Under the pieces are notes generated by a model that was not told the DNA's origin, ran no database searches, and worked only from the letters and a program-made list of their open reading frames with translations. From positions 62,001 to 126,000 of the forward strand of contig NZ_QCZJ01000006.1 in the NCBI RefSeq assembly GCF_003075435.1: 64,000 nucleotides of DNA, given 5' to 3'. Source of the stretch: Terrimonas sp. (GTDB lineage: Bacteria > Bacteroidota > Bacteroidia > Chitinophagales > Chitinophagaceae). Position 1 is the stretch's first letter, and every line of letters begins with the position of its first letter. Shown piece after piece: positions 43,009 to 51,891 of this stretch. Made by a program: the position numbers and the translations under genes.

Positions 43009-45291
43009 ATGTCAACAGGAACAAAAAAAACAACTCCAAAAACAAAAGCACCTGCCAAAACCAACGGAACTATAAAAGCAGATTCTGCTAAAAAAAGCAA
43101 AATTGATTTAGAAGCCGGACTACAGGAATATTTTGGGTTTAAATCTTTTAAGGGTAATCAAAAAGCCGTAATAGAAAGCCTGCTTGCAGGCAATGATACT
43201 TTTGTAATAAAACCAACAGGTGGTGGTAAAAGTTTATGTTACCAGTTGCCTGCATTGTTAAGCCCTGGTTGTGCAATAATTGTTTCTCCGCTTATTGCGC
43301 TTATGAAGAACCAGGTTGACCTGGTTCGCGGCTATAGCAGTAATGATGATGTGGCGCATTTTTTAAATTCTACGCTGAATAAAAAAGAAATAAAAGAGGT
43401 GCAGGATGATTTGCTGAGTGGAAAAACAAAACTTTTATATGTTGCGCCTGAAACATTAACCAAACAGGAGAATCTGGATTTTTTCCGCAATCTTAATATT
43501 TCCTTTTTTGCTGTTGACGAAGCACATTGCATTTCAGAATGGGGGCATGATTTTCGTCCTGAGTACCGCCGCCTGCGTGAAATGATGACGGAAATAAACC
43601 CGGATATACCTGTAATTGCACTCACGGCAACGGCTACCCCAAAAGTACAAAGCGATATTATTAAAAATCTTGACCTGCGTAATCCAAAGGTTTTTATTTC
43701 TTCTTTTAACCGCAGCAACCTTTACTACGAGATACAGCCCAAGATTAAAAAAGAGCAAACCATAAAAAGCATTGTAAAGTTTATTGTGGGAATGAAGGGC
43801 AAGAGCGGGATCATTTACACCCTTAACCGCAAAACAACAGAAGAGTTGGCCGACATCCTGGTTGCAAATGGTATTAAGGCTGTTCCTTATCATGCTGGTT
43901 TTGATGGTAAGCTGAGAGCCGAGCGACAGGACTTATTTTTGAATGAAGATGTACAGGTAATTGTAGCCACCATCGCATTTGGTATGGGTATTGATAAGCC
44001 GGATATCCGGTTTGTGATACACTTTAATATTCCTAAGTCTATTGAAAATTATTACCAGGAAACCGGCCGTGCGGGCCGCGACGGACTGGAAGGGAAATGT
44101 ATTCTATACTACTCACATAAAGATGTAGCCAAGCTGGAGCACCTGATGCGTGATAAGCCATTAAGCGAAAGAGAAGTTGGCGCGCAGCTGATCAGCGAAA
44201 CGGTGGCTTTTGCAGAGGCAGGTGTTTGTCGCAGAAAAGTATTGATGAGTTATTTTGGTGAAGAGTATACAGAAGAAAATTGCGGACAATGTGATAATTG
44301 TCTTCACCCTAAAGAAAAAATAGAAGCAAAAGATGATGTAGTGAAAGTAATAAAAGTGGTGAAGAAATTAGATGAGCGTTTTGCAACAGATTATGTGGTG
44401 AACATAATTACAGGAAGATTAACGCCGCAGATCAATATGTATCGCCATGGCGGCCTGCCTGAATTTGCAACAGGCAATGACCAGCCTGATCATTACTGGA
44501 ATTCATTAATTCGCCAGATGCTGCTGGAAGGATTATTGGAAAAAGACATAGAAGAATACGGGGTTTTAAAAATAAGTGTAAGGGGAGAAAAGTTCTTCAA
44601 AAAGCCGGTTTCTTTCAAGATAGTATTGAACAACCAGTTTGAAGACGCGAATGAAGACGATGAGGAAGGTGCATCTGAAGCGAATGCAGGCGGCGGCACC
44701 GACGATAAATTATTTGAAATGCTGAAAGAGCTCCGCCAGAAGGAAGCTAAGAAAAAAGGGTTGCCTCCTTTTGTAATTTTCCTGGAAACTTCTTTACAGG
44801 ATATGGCCATAATGTATCCAACTACAATAACTGAACTGGAAAAATGCCAGGGTGTTAGTAAGGGTAAAGCGCTGCGCTATGGTAAGCCATTTGTTGAGCT
44901 GATAGCCAGTTATGTGGAAGAAAATAATATAGAACGCCCGGATGATTTTGTAATGAAAAGCGTGGTGAATAAGAGCGGGTTAAAAGTATATATCATTCAG
45001 CAAACAGATAAAAAAATCCCGCTGGAATCAATTGCAAAAAATAAAGATCTCCGCCTCGATGCCTTGCTGGAAGAAATGGAAACCATAGCTGCAAGTGGTA
45101 CAAAGCTGAACCTGGATTATGCCATTGATGAAATGGTAGATGAATACGACCAGGATGATATTCTCGATTATTTTAAAAGCTGTGAAACATCTTCATTGCA
45201 GGTAGCACAGCAGGAACTCAGCGATGGCAATTATACCTGGGAGCAGTTGAAAATTATGCGCATCAAATTTTTGAATGAGTACGGGATGTAA
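43009..45291 (+). CDS. recQ: ATP-dependent DNA helicase RecQ
   Basis: The 760-residue protein has the SF2 motifs: GNQKAVIESLLAGND, Walker A PTGGGKSLCYQLP, DEAH box VDEAHCISEWGHDFRPEY, TATATP, and motif VI QETGRAGRDG. The zinc-binding RQC region (CRRKVLMSYFGEEYTEENCGQCDNC, Cys4) and an HRDC domain (about 580-650, LEKCQGVSKGKALRYGKPFVELI) follow. The C-terminal extra region with an acidic DEMVDEYDQDDILDYF segment is longer than in E. coli RecQ. The first 35 residues are Lys/Thr-rich and disordered. A GTG start 27 bases earlier is possible, but the ATG is preferred. It unwinds recombination and fork structures. Confidence 0.96.
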   Translation: MSTGTKKTTPKTKAPAKTNGTIKADSAKKSKIDLEAGLQEYFGFKSFKGNQKAVIESLLAGNDTFVIKPTGGGKSLCYQLPALLSPGCAIIVSPLIALMKNQVDLVRGYSSNDDVAHFLNSTLNKKEIKEVQDDLLSGKTKLLYVAPETLTKQENLDFFRNLNISFFAVDEAHCISEWGHDFRPEYRRLREMMTEINPDIPVIALTATATPKVQSDIIKNLDLRNPKVFISSFNRSNLYYEIQPKIKKEQTIKSIVKFIVGMKGKSGIIYTLNRKTTEELADILVANGIKAVPYHAGFDGKLRAERQDLFLNEDVQVIVATIAFGMGIDKPDIRFVIHFNIPKSIENYYQETGRAGRDGLEGKCILYYSHKDVAKLEHLMRDKPLSEREVGAQLISETVAFAEAGVCRRKVLMSYFGEEYTEENCGQCDNCLHPKEKIEAKDDVVKVIKVVKKLDERFATDYVVNIITGRLTPQINMYRHGGLPEFATGNDQPDHYWNSLIRQMLLEGLLEKDIEEYGVLKISVRGEKFFKKPVSFKIVLNNQFEDANEDDEEGASEANAGGGTDDKLFEMLKELRQKEAKKKGLPPFVIFLETSLQDMAIMYPTTITELEKCQGVSKGKALRYGKPFVELIASYVEENNIERPDDFVMKSVVNKSGLKVYIIQQTDKKIPLESIAKNKDLRLDALLEEMETIAASGTKLNLDYAIDEMVDEYDQDDILDYFKSCETSSLQVAQQELSDGNYTWEQLKIMRIKFLNEYGM

Positions 45292-45343
45292 TCTGTAACT
45301 TGTACAGGTAATTCTACTTTCTAACCATTTAAATTTAATAACG

Positions 45344-45649
45344 ATGGCTAAAGCAAGACGTACTACACATCGCAGCTCTGCAGGCAAAAAGTTATATGCT
45401 GTAAGAGACGCAAGTGGAAGATTTAAAGACATCCAAACCTTTGAAAGAGCCCATAGGGCAGATTTAAAGAAAAAAAGCGCCACAGAAAAGACTGCTGCCA
45501 AAAAAGCGGCAGCAAAGAAAAAAGCAGCGCCAAAGAAAAAGGCTGCTAAAAAAGCTGTACCAAAAAAGAAAGCAGTTAAGAAAGCAGCGCCAAAGAAAAA
45601 AGTAGCGAAGAAAATTGCAAAAAAAACAGCACTCAAAAAGAAGAAATAG
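45344..45649 (+). CDS. Histone H1-like Lys/Ala/Pro-rich DNA-binding protein
   Basis: This 101-residue basic protein has a conserved N-terminal part (MAKARRTTHRSSAGKKLYAV, RDASGRFKDIQTFERAHRAD, residues 1-44). The tail consists almost entirely of Lys, Ala and Pro (AAKKKAAPKKKAAKK pattern, about 48-101), as in the C-terminal half of H1-like bacterial proteins. The tail probably binds and compacts DNA. It lies 52 bases downstream of recQ and may be co-transcribed. The repetitive tail could vary in length between strains. Confidence 0.85.
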   Translation: MAKARRTTHRSSAGKKLYAVRDASGRFKDIQTFERAHRADLKKKSATEKTAAKKAAAKKKAAPKKKAAKKAVPKKKAVKKAAPKKKVAKKIAKKTALKKKK

Positions 45650-45683
45650 TTCTTTAAAACTTTCTCAATAAAGTTAAAACCCC

Positions 45684-45691
45684 TATTTTTG
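45684..45691 (+). promoter_or_regulatory. TAnnTTTG -7 box for tRNA-Phe
   Basis: TATTTTTG followed by C lies 28 bases upstream of the tRNA 5' end. No matching -33 box is obvious. Confidence 0.5.
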
Positions 45692-45718
45692 CTGCCCGCT
45701 TGAAAAAGTGGGCAGGAT

Positions 45719-45794
45719 GGTGCGGTAGCTCAGTCGGTAGAGCAAAGGACTGAAAATCCTTGTGTCGGCGGTTCGATCCCGCCCCACACCACCA
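45719..45794 (+). tRNA. tRNA-Phe(GAA)
   Basis: It is a canonical cloverleaf of 76 bases with encoded CCA. The acceptor is GGTGCGG with CCACACC, D-arm GCTC-AGTCGGTA-GAGC, anticodon arm AAGGA-CTGAAAA-TCCTT (GAA), variable GTGTC, T-arm GGCGG-TTCGATC-CCGCC. One pair of the acceptor (position 5 with 68) is C opposite A rather than C-G. It is a normal-order tRNA and a useful contrast to the permuted modules at 10.4 kb. Confidence 0.97.
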
Positions 45795-45798
45795 ACAC

Positions 45799-45842
45799 AA
45801 AAGCCTCAAATGCAGTACAAGTACACATTTGAGGCTTTTTTT
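45799..45842 (+). terminator. Terminator after tRNA-Phe
   Basis: AAAGCCTCAAATG pairs with CATTTGAGGCTTT (13 bp) around a 14-nt loop with a partial inner stem (GTAC), then a T-run. Confidence 0.85.
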
Positions 45843-45944
45843 ATGCTTTGATTTTTAATTTTGAGAGCCGGGGTAAGAAATGATTTTTTAAGTTAAGATT
45901 TAACTGTTACCTCCCTTATTTTATTGACTGAGATTATCTTTCCG

Positions 45945-46373
45945 TTAATCATCTATCCTCAAAAAAGTTCCGTTTTTGTCAAATACGAGCGACAATCCAT
46001 TGGATAATTTTACTTCCTGCGTGGTTTTATCAAGTTCCCATTCCTTAATATGTAATATGGGGTAATTTGTTGTTACATACGCCTGGATAGAAGATGGTAT
46101 TACGCTGGATGGCAACGCGTCATTACTTTCAATATCAAAAACTTCGCCATTACGGTTAAACTCAAGTTTGGTTCCGCTGCTGAGGTAAACTTTATACGTT
46201 GTTTTCAAATCATCTACTTCTTTAACGGCCTGAAGTATTTGCTGCCCTGCAAAATGAGTATGTATATAGCTGGTGCTTGTAGCAGGAAGATCATTAGATG
46301 ATACTACTTTTTCTTTGTCGCATGAAGTCAGTACCAAAACAAAAGCCGTCATTAACAGGAAGATTCTTTTCAT
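45945..46373 (-). CDS. PepSY-like domain lipoprotein
   Basis: This 142-residue lipoprotein has a signal (MTAFVLVLTSCDK, lipobox Cys about residue 19). One beta-lactamase-inhibitor-like PepSY repeat region follows (Bacteroidota DUF2874-type), with the pattern TYKVYLSSGTKLEFNRNGEVFDIES and EVKLSNGLSLVFDKNGTFLRI repeated twice. Homologues often sit near sensor kinases and may modulate peptidase or signalling activity. No such partner is adjacent; the gene simply follows the tRNA terminator in the opposite orientation. Confidence 0.78.
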   Translation of the reverse strand: MKRIFLLMTAFVLVLTSCDKEKVVSSNDLPATSTSYIHTHFAGQQILQAVKEVDDLKTTYKVYLSSGTKLEFNRNGEVFDIESNDALPSSVIPSSIQAYVTTNYPILHIKEWELDKTTQEVKLSNGLSLVFDKNGTFLRIDD

Positions 46374-46494
46374 GATTATTCTTTTTGTTCAATAAATAGA
46401 TTTGCTGAAGCTATGACAATCACAAATGATTATACCCTTACTGGCATTTGTGAAAATTTGTTAAAGAATAATGACCATCACAATGTAGAAAGGA

Positions 46495-48321
46495 TCAGAA
46501 TAAATTAATTCCGGCATTCCATCCTATCCATCCGCTGAGCCTGTTATTATTGAACATATTTCTTTTGGCAGCACTATGTATAGCGGGGTTTTTATAGCCA
46601 TCAACAGCTGCTGTTTGATTACTGTAGTATAATGTAAAAGCCGGACCGGCAAAAAGTGATATCTTTTTCCCTATACTTGCACTAAACTGGAGATTAAACC
46701 GGTTTAAAAGGTTGGTGTATTCCCATTCGCCAAGATATGCCAGCGAAGTGCTTAGTTCCGGGTTTACAGATAACCAGGGCAGCAATTTTATGTCAGTGCC
46801 TAGTCCATATCCTGCGGTATACAGTTTCCCGTTTTTGTTACCTGCATTTGTTCCTGCCTGCAGAATGCTATATAATTTGCTGCTGCCTGTTTTAAAAGCA
46901 ATATTCATATTGGTAGTTTCATTGGTATATATGGAAAGTTTGTGATAGCCTTTAAGCACAATATTGATCAATCCTATGGTATATCCATCAGAGCTGTCTG
47001 TAATATTTATCAACCCAATCTGAACACCGTTTAACTTTCTTGTATAATTTACTATACCGCTTAACTGGATACCATCCACTTCTTTTTTGTTGAAATTGCC
47101 GACGCCTGATAACTGCATGCCTTTTAACCTGCCTTTATTATGATTGCTTACTCCGGCCAGTTGAAGACCGTTTACATCATGGCCTGTAATGTTTGATACC
47201 CCGGCTATCTGTGCTCCGGTAACATTACTTTTAACATGATTGGATACTCCGCCAACCTGTATGCCATTCATTTGCTGCAATACGGTATTGTGCACACCTG
47301 CCACCTGCACTCCTTTTGCGTTGCCACCGGTAAGGTTAAATACACCGGCTGCCTGCACAAACTGTGTATTCTTCCTGTTTATATTGAATATGCCTCCAAG
47401 CTCTGCTACTTCCACGCCGCCGGTATATCCCCCCAAAACGTTGAAAGAAAATTTGCTGATCACCTGGCTGCTCATATTTCCATTAGTGCTTAATCCCGGC
47501 ACTATTGACACTTGTATCGATTTCTCCGTAAAAAAATCCCTGATATTCAGACTTTGGGCTTTTTGCTTTGCTGTTAAAAAAAGCCTGGCCAATCGTGTTT
47601 GTTCAACAGCCCGCTGCCTTTCAATATCGGGTATATTACCGGTATCCAGCCTTGGAATTTCCAGTCCGTCGCCTGTAGTTTGGTAAATGCTGGAAGTGGA
47701 TTGAATGTTAGCGTTTACAACAGGTATCAGCGCTATTTCAAGCTGCATATTATATGCCGGACGGATGGTTACCGTAGTATCCTCAAAAAAATCTTTGCTT
47801 ACAGATAATGAAGCAGAACGGTGCCTGCTTTTAAGTTTAATAGAAAACTTTCCCTGCGCATCGCTAAGTGAAGACACAAGGTGCAGTGGTTCATAGATGC
47901 TGGCGTTGCTTATCTTTTCTCCTGTTTCTCCGTTAACAATATAGCCGGTAATAACAATATTGTTATCTGTGCCAGGGCTTTGCTGCACAATTGATGTAAG
48001 CTTTATTGCTACAAGCCTGAGTATAATATAGTTCCCGCTTTCCTTGTATTCATAACCGCTGCCCAGCAATTGCGTCAGCGCTTCCCTGATGGTATAATAC
48101 CCTGCTGTAAGATTAACAAGGCTGTCTCTTTTAATAATATTACTGCTATAGGAAAAATTAAACTCAGCGCTGTTGCTGATGATAGCTAAAGCATCATCCA
48201 GTCGCTGTTGCCTGATGTTAGCGTATATTTCCCTGTTCAATATATTTTGTGAGAAACTATTGAATGCAATGAAGCATAACATACACCATAACAGGTGTCG
48301 CCTGTTTCTTTTAATATTCAT
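46495..48321 (-). CDS. STN/CarboxypepD surface protein with GxQxxGxxN repeats (partner of sigma/FecR)
   Basis: The 608-residue protein has a signal peptide (LLWCMLCFIAFNSFSQ). An STN (secretin/TonB short N-terminal) domain lies at about 35-105 with RQQRLDDALAIISNSAEFNFSYS and YTIREALTQLL. A CarboxypepD_reg domain is at about 120-205. Residues about 290-450 hold at least seven short repeats of the form G-x-Q-x-x-G-V-x-N (GVQVAGVHN, GIQVGGVSN, GAQIAGVSN, GLQLAGVSN, GMQLSGVGN, GIQLSGIVN), like Leptospira LA_2272-type repeats, and a C-terminal beta-rich part follows. STN domains usually touch FecR-type anti-sigma proteins. No TonB plug or barrel is present. It lies 15 bases downstream of fecR. 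Confidence 0.82.
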   Translation of the reverse strand: MNIKRNRRHLLWCMLCFIAFNSFSQNILNREIYANIRQQRLDDALAIISNSAEFNFSYSSNIIKRDSLVNLTAGYYTIREALTQLLGSGYEYKESGNYIILRLVAIKLTSIVQQSPGTDNNIVITGYIVNGETGEKISNASIYEPLHLVSSLSDAQGKFSIKLKSRHRSASLSVSKDFFEDTTVTIRPAYNMQLEIALIPVVNANIQSTSSIYQTTGDGLEIPRLDTGNIPDIERQRAVEQTRLARLFLTAKQKAQSLNIRDFFTEKSIQVSIVPGLSTNGNMSSQVISKFSFNVLGGYTGGVEVAELGGIFNINRKNTQFVQAAGVFNLTGGNAKGVQVAGVHNTVLQQMNGIQVGGVSNHVKSNVTGAQIAGVSNITGHDVNGLQLAGVSNHNKGRLKGMQLSGVGNFNKKEVDGIQLSGIVNYTRKLNGVQIGLINITDSSDGYTIGLINIVLKGYHKLSIYTNETTNMNIAFKTGSSKLYSILQAGTNAGNKNGKLYTAGYGLGTDIKLLPWLSVNPELSTSLAYLGEWEYTNLLNRFNLQFSASIGKKISLFAGPAFTLYYSNQTAAVDGYKNPAIHSAAKRNMFNNNRLSGWIGWNAGINLF

Positions 48322-48336
48322 ATCCCGTCTTTAAAA

Positions 48337-49311
48337 TTATTGTAAAATAATATCGTCTCCTTTTTTTATAACCTTTAGCAGCAGGGTTTGAGAAAGCACT
48401 TCAAAAATGGTATCCAGTGATTCATTTTTGAAAGTAACATTCAGCGGCATATTTCTTAACGCCTTCCGTTCTATAATGATATTAGTGCTGTATGCTTCAT
48501 TCAGTTTATCAACCAGTTTCCACAGCGGTGTATTATCGCAAACAAAAGTGTTACTTACATAGTAATTAAAAAGCTGGTCGGTGCTATTGTTTTTTTCCAT
48601 TGGGGCAGCGTTTCCAGCTATGGTTGTTTGTTCTCCTTTTTTTAACGCTATTATTTCCTCGCCACGAATAACCTTTACTATACCTGAACGAACGATCACC
48701 TCCACTGTTGAATCGCCGGCTTTAATATTAAATGAAGTACCCACTACCTTAACTTTTACATTGCCGGCATCTATAATAAAAGGTTTGTTTTTGTCTGCGC
48801 GTATATCAAAAAAGGCTTCACCTTTTAACCTGACATTCCTTTGTTTTTTGTTAAAGACTGCCGGGTATGAAAGCTCCGCTTGTTTATTAAGCGTTATTAC
48901 CGATTTGTCCGGCAGGGTATCTGTAATTACCTGGTTAAAAGCATTCACTACAATTTCTTCTCCACTCCTGCTTTTTGCATTATTAATTAAGTATACTATT
49001 GAAGCTCCGGCGATTATTATGATCATGGCCGCAACCAGCTTCCACCAATGGAACCTTATAATGTGGACCGGAGCAGAGGACTGAATGCTGTGCAGGAATT
49101 TATCCCATGCTGCATTTTCATTAACTGCTATGCTGTTATATCCGGCAACATTGCTTTCGTTCCATATAACAGAGAGTTGTTCAAAAGAGTTGCGGTTCTC
49201 TTCGCTGCTGTCTATCCATAAAAGCATTTCAGTAACCTCGGCAGGAGAAGCTTCTCCTGCAAGATATTTTGCCATCAGCTCATTCATTTTATCGTTTTCG
49301 GCCTGCTTCAA
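48337..49311 (-). CDS. FecR family anti-sigma regulator
   Basis: The 324-residue protein has a cytoplasmic N-terminus (residues 1-85) and a transmembrane helix (WWKLVAAMIIIIAGASIVYLI, about 88-108). The periplasmic FecR domain (about 125-225) shows VITLNKQAELSYPAVFNKKQ, RNVRLKGEAFFDIRADKNKPFII and KVKVVGTSFNIKAGDST. A DUF4974-type C-terminal domain (about 250-324) ends with LSQTLLLKVIKKGDDIILQ. It passes an outer-membrane signal to the sigma factor encoded 56 bases upstream, with the STN protein downstream as likely sensor. Confidence 0.93.
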   Translation of the reverse strand: MKQAENDKMNELMAKYLAGEASPAEVTEMLLWIDSSEENRNSFEQLSVIWNESNVAGYNSIAVNENAAWDKFLHSIQSSAPVHIIRFHWWKLVAAMIIIIAGASIVYLINNAKSRSGEEIVVNAFNQVITDTLPDKSVITLNKQAELSYPAVFNKKQRNVRLKGEAFFDIRADKNKPFIIDAGNVKVKVVGTSFNIKAGDSTVEVIVRSGIVKVIRGEEIIALKKGEQTTIAGNAAPMEKNNSTDQLFNYYVSNTFVCDNTPLWKLVDKLNEAYSTNIIIERKALRNMPLNVTFKNESLDTIFEVLSQTLLLKVIKKGDDIILQ

Positions 49312-49367
49312 TTTTTACGTTTGTATGGTATATAAACTAAATACTATCATGCAAATAATGATGGAAA

Positions 49368-49943
49368 CTATCCGGTAAGCATAACTATCCCAATTGTTAT
49401 TGACAGGTATTCTGCAAGCCTTGCCCGCATCAGGCGCAAAGCTTTGCCCATCTGCACCTCTATGGTTTTAACGGAAAGCCCAAGTTTATCAGCTATTTCC
49501 TGGTATTTCAGTCCTTCAAATCTGCTCATCCTGAAAACAATGCCGCACTGCTCAGGCAACGCATTCAATGCTTCATGTATGTGCGATCTTAATTCTTCGC
49601 CAAGCACTTTGGCTTCGGCATTATCTGCATGAGCAGGCAGTTGTTTTGCAATATATTTTTCGTGTACCGATCTCACCTGCTGATGCTTCAGGTAATTAAG
49701 ACAGTAATTATAAATCGATTTATACAGGTATGCTTTTATGGAAATATCTATTACCAGCGTATCTCTGTTGCCCCACAGATTTAAAAACACCTGTTGCACT
49801 ATTCCTTCTGCAGCCGGCTCATGTTTAATAAGTGTGCACGCATAACCAAACAATTCTTTGTAAAGAGTTTTAAAGATTGTTTCAAAAGAAGATGCTGTTA
49901 CTGCAGACTTAGTATCCTTACTCCCGGTTTGTGCTTGTTTCAC
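49368..49943 (-). CDS. ECF-type RNA polymerase sigma-70 factor
   Basis: The 191-residue protein has sigma region 2 (FKTLYKELFGYACTLIKHE, VQQVFLNLW, IKAYLYKSIYNYCLNYLKH) and region 4 (LPEQCGIVFRMSRFEGLKYQEIADKLGLSVKTIEVQMGKAL). It leads the operon and is presumably held by the FecR protein encoded next. A -7 box lies 24 bases upstream, so it is read by the housekeeping factor. Its target promoters are not visible. Confidence 0.95.
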   Translation of the reverse strand: MKQAQTGSKDTKSAVTASSFETIFKTLYKELFGYACTLIKHEPAAEGIVQQVFLNLWGNRDTLVIDISIKAYLYKSIYNYCLNYLKHQQVRSVHEKYIAKQLPAHADNAEAKVLGEELRSHIHEALNALPEQCGIVFRMSRFEGLKYQEIADKLGLSVKTIEVQMGKALRLMRARLAEYLSITIGIVMLTG

Positions 49944-49966
49944 CGTTGCTTTCTTATATCCTGTAT

Positions 49967-49974
49967 CAAAGATA
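49967..49974 (-). promoter_or_regulatory. TAnnTTTG -7 box for the sigma/FecR operon
   Basis: TATCTTTG on the minus strand lies about 24 bases upstream of the sigma-factor ATG. Confidence 0.5.
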
Positions 49975-50266
49975 GTCGCTTCCAGTTAATACCTTTTATT
50001 ATATGACAAGCGAAGGAATAGATACCCTTATCCTGGTTTAAAAATTAATGATGAGGAAATAATTGCTAAAACTGATCTGAGCCAGCCTCCCTGCATTTCA
50101 AGTACTTGCTATTTGTTAAAACCTGTTAAAGCGCTTACCTGTTTGCCGCAGAAATTCCGTGGTTAATCGCAATTAATTTTCCTGCATAATTTTTCTTGCA
50201 ATTTTTGTTGCTCAAAGCGGATGATTTTAATAGTTGCCGCATCACTATTTTTTAAATACCCTTTAT

Positions 50267-51820
50267 ATGCAATTCAAAAACATGCTATCATTAAAGTTTA
50301 TTTGCGCCTGTGCAATTGCAGGCATGATGTTTACAGGTTTATACAGTTGCTCAAAAAATGATGTAACGGGCGATGATGATACAGACGGCGGCTCCGGTAC
50401 CGTTACCATTGATGAAACGGCTTATACTTCCGGCACGGCTGAAGGCTCAACAGAAACCGGCGCGGATGAAGATGACCTCGTAGAGAACAGCACATTTAGC
50501 AGTACTGTATCTATTGATTTTGGAACTTCGATAACCATAACCAACCCGCTCTCTGCTTCAGGGGTTACTGTTACGCAAACAGGATCTGATGTAGTGATCA
50601 CTTCTACCGTTAAAGAAGTGGAATATGTGTTGAGCGGAACTACAACCGACGGTTCAGTAAAAATCTATAGTGATAATAAATTTAAGCTTACATTGAATGG
50701 CGTTTCTATTACAAACGCAGATGGCCCTGCGATAAACATTCAATCATCAAAAAGAGCATTTATTGTGCTTGCGGACAATAGCACCAGCTCGCTTACCGAT
50801 GGTGCAACATATGCTACGGCTACAGGTGAGGAGGATATGAAAGGTACACTGTTCAGCGAAGGGCAGATCATATTCAGTGGAGCGGGCAGTCTTACTGTGA
50901 AAGGAAACTACAAGCATGCCATCTGCAGTGATGATTATGTGCGTGTGCGTTCTGGTAATATTACCATCAGCGGCGCTGCAACAGATGGCATACATACGAA
51001 TGACGCCTTTATTGCAGATGGCGGAACCTTATCTATTAAGGCTTCAAGCGATGGCATAGAAGCAGAAGAAGGGTTTATTATTATCAACGACGGCACATTT
51101 ACATTGGATGTTGCTGATGATGGTATTGCTGCTTCTTATGAAGAAAGCGATGCGTCCATAACACCTTATGTAACGATAAATGGCGGCACTATTACAGTTA
51201 CAACCAGCGAAGGAGAGGGCATTGAAAGTAAAAGCGTGTTGACCATAAATGACGGCAATATAGCTGTGCAAACGGCAGACGACGGATTAAATGCAGGCGA
51301 TGCGATTTATATTAACGGAGGCACAGTGTATGCATACAGCACAGGTAATGACGCGATGGATTCCAACGGCACATTCACGGTAACAGGCGGTAAGGTAATT
51401 GCCATTGGCGCCAGGTCTCCCGAAGCCGGTATTGATTGTGATGCAAGAACAGTTAAAATTACCGGAGGCCTTGTAATTGGTACCGGAGGCGCAACCAGTG
51501 CGCCAAGCGCAAGCGTATCAACAACATATTCGGTAATAATGGGTGGTGGCAATGCCAGCCAGATCATACACATAGAAGATGCATCTGGCAAAGAAGTGCT
51601 TACGTTTTTAAGCCCTACCACATATACTACCATGCTTTTTGCAAGCACTAAGTTAAGTGCAGGCACTACATACAAGGTATATACCGGTGGAAGCGTAGCA
51701 TCCGGCGAAGAAACACACGGTGTGTATACCAGCGGAACATATACGAAGGGAACATCTTCTGCAAGCTTTACTACCAACAGTGTTGTTACGCAAATTGGCG
51801 GAACGATCAGCAGAGGATAA
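50267..51820 (+). CDS. Carbohydrate-binding domain-containing lipoprotein (Cthe_2159-like)
   Basis: The 517-residue protein has a lipoprotein signal with Cys in TGLYSCSKND (about residue 28) and an acidic Asp/Gly/Ser stretch. It continues into a right-handed parallel beta-helix-like domain made of repeats such as GAGSLTVKGNYKHAICSDDYVRV, SGNITISGAATDGIHTNDAFI, DGIEAEEGFIIINDGTFTLD and GIESKSVLTINDGNIAV. This repeat pattern fits the calcium-dependent pectin/acidic-polysaccharide-binding family. The C-terminal part has SAPSASVSTTYSV. It is probably anchored in the outer membrane. The start at 50267 was preferred over an upstream TTG. Confidence 0.85.
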   Translation: MQFKNMLSLKFICACAIAGMMFTGLYSCSKNDVTGDDDTDGGSGTVTIDETAYTSGTAEGSTETGADEDDLVENSTFSSTVSIDFGTSITITNPLSASGVTVTQTGSDVVITSTVKEVEYVLSGTTTDGSVKIYSDNKFKLTLNGVSITNADGPAINIQSSKRAFIVLADNSTSSLTDGATYATATGEEDMKGTLFSEGQIIFSGAGSLTVKGNYKHAICSDDYVRVRSGNITISGAATDGIHTNDAFIADGGTLSIKASSDGIEAEEGFIIINDGTFTLDVADDGIAASYEESDASITPYVTINGGTITVTTSEGEGIESKSVLTINDGNIAVQTADDGLNAGDAIYINGGTVYAYSTGNDAMDSNGTFTVTGGKVIAIGARSPEAGIDCDARTVKITGGLVIGTGGATSAPSASVSTTYSVIMGGGNASQIIHIEDASGKEVLTFLSPTTYTTMLFASTKLSAGTTYKVYTGGSVASGEETHGVYTSGTYTKGTSSASFTTNSVVTQIGGTISRG

Positions 51821-51860
51821 TATAGCTATATATAAGGTGTATTTGTTTGGTTGTGTCTGA

Positions 51861-51890
51861 ATGTGCAGTCTTTATGGCTGCACATGTTTT
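51861..51890. terminator. Terminator between convergent genes
   Basis: ATGTGCAG pairs with CTGCACAT (8 bp) around a 9-nt loop, followed by GTTTTTTTA. It lies against the end of the hydroxyacid dehydrogenase gene. Confidence 0.75.
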
Positions 51891-51891
51891 T

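Noticed and set aside
45193-45636. A long minus-strand open frame over the H1-like gene, rich in Phe and Ala
   Set aside because: It is the mirror of a Lys/Ala codon repeat; the plus-strand reading matches a known basic protein type.
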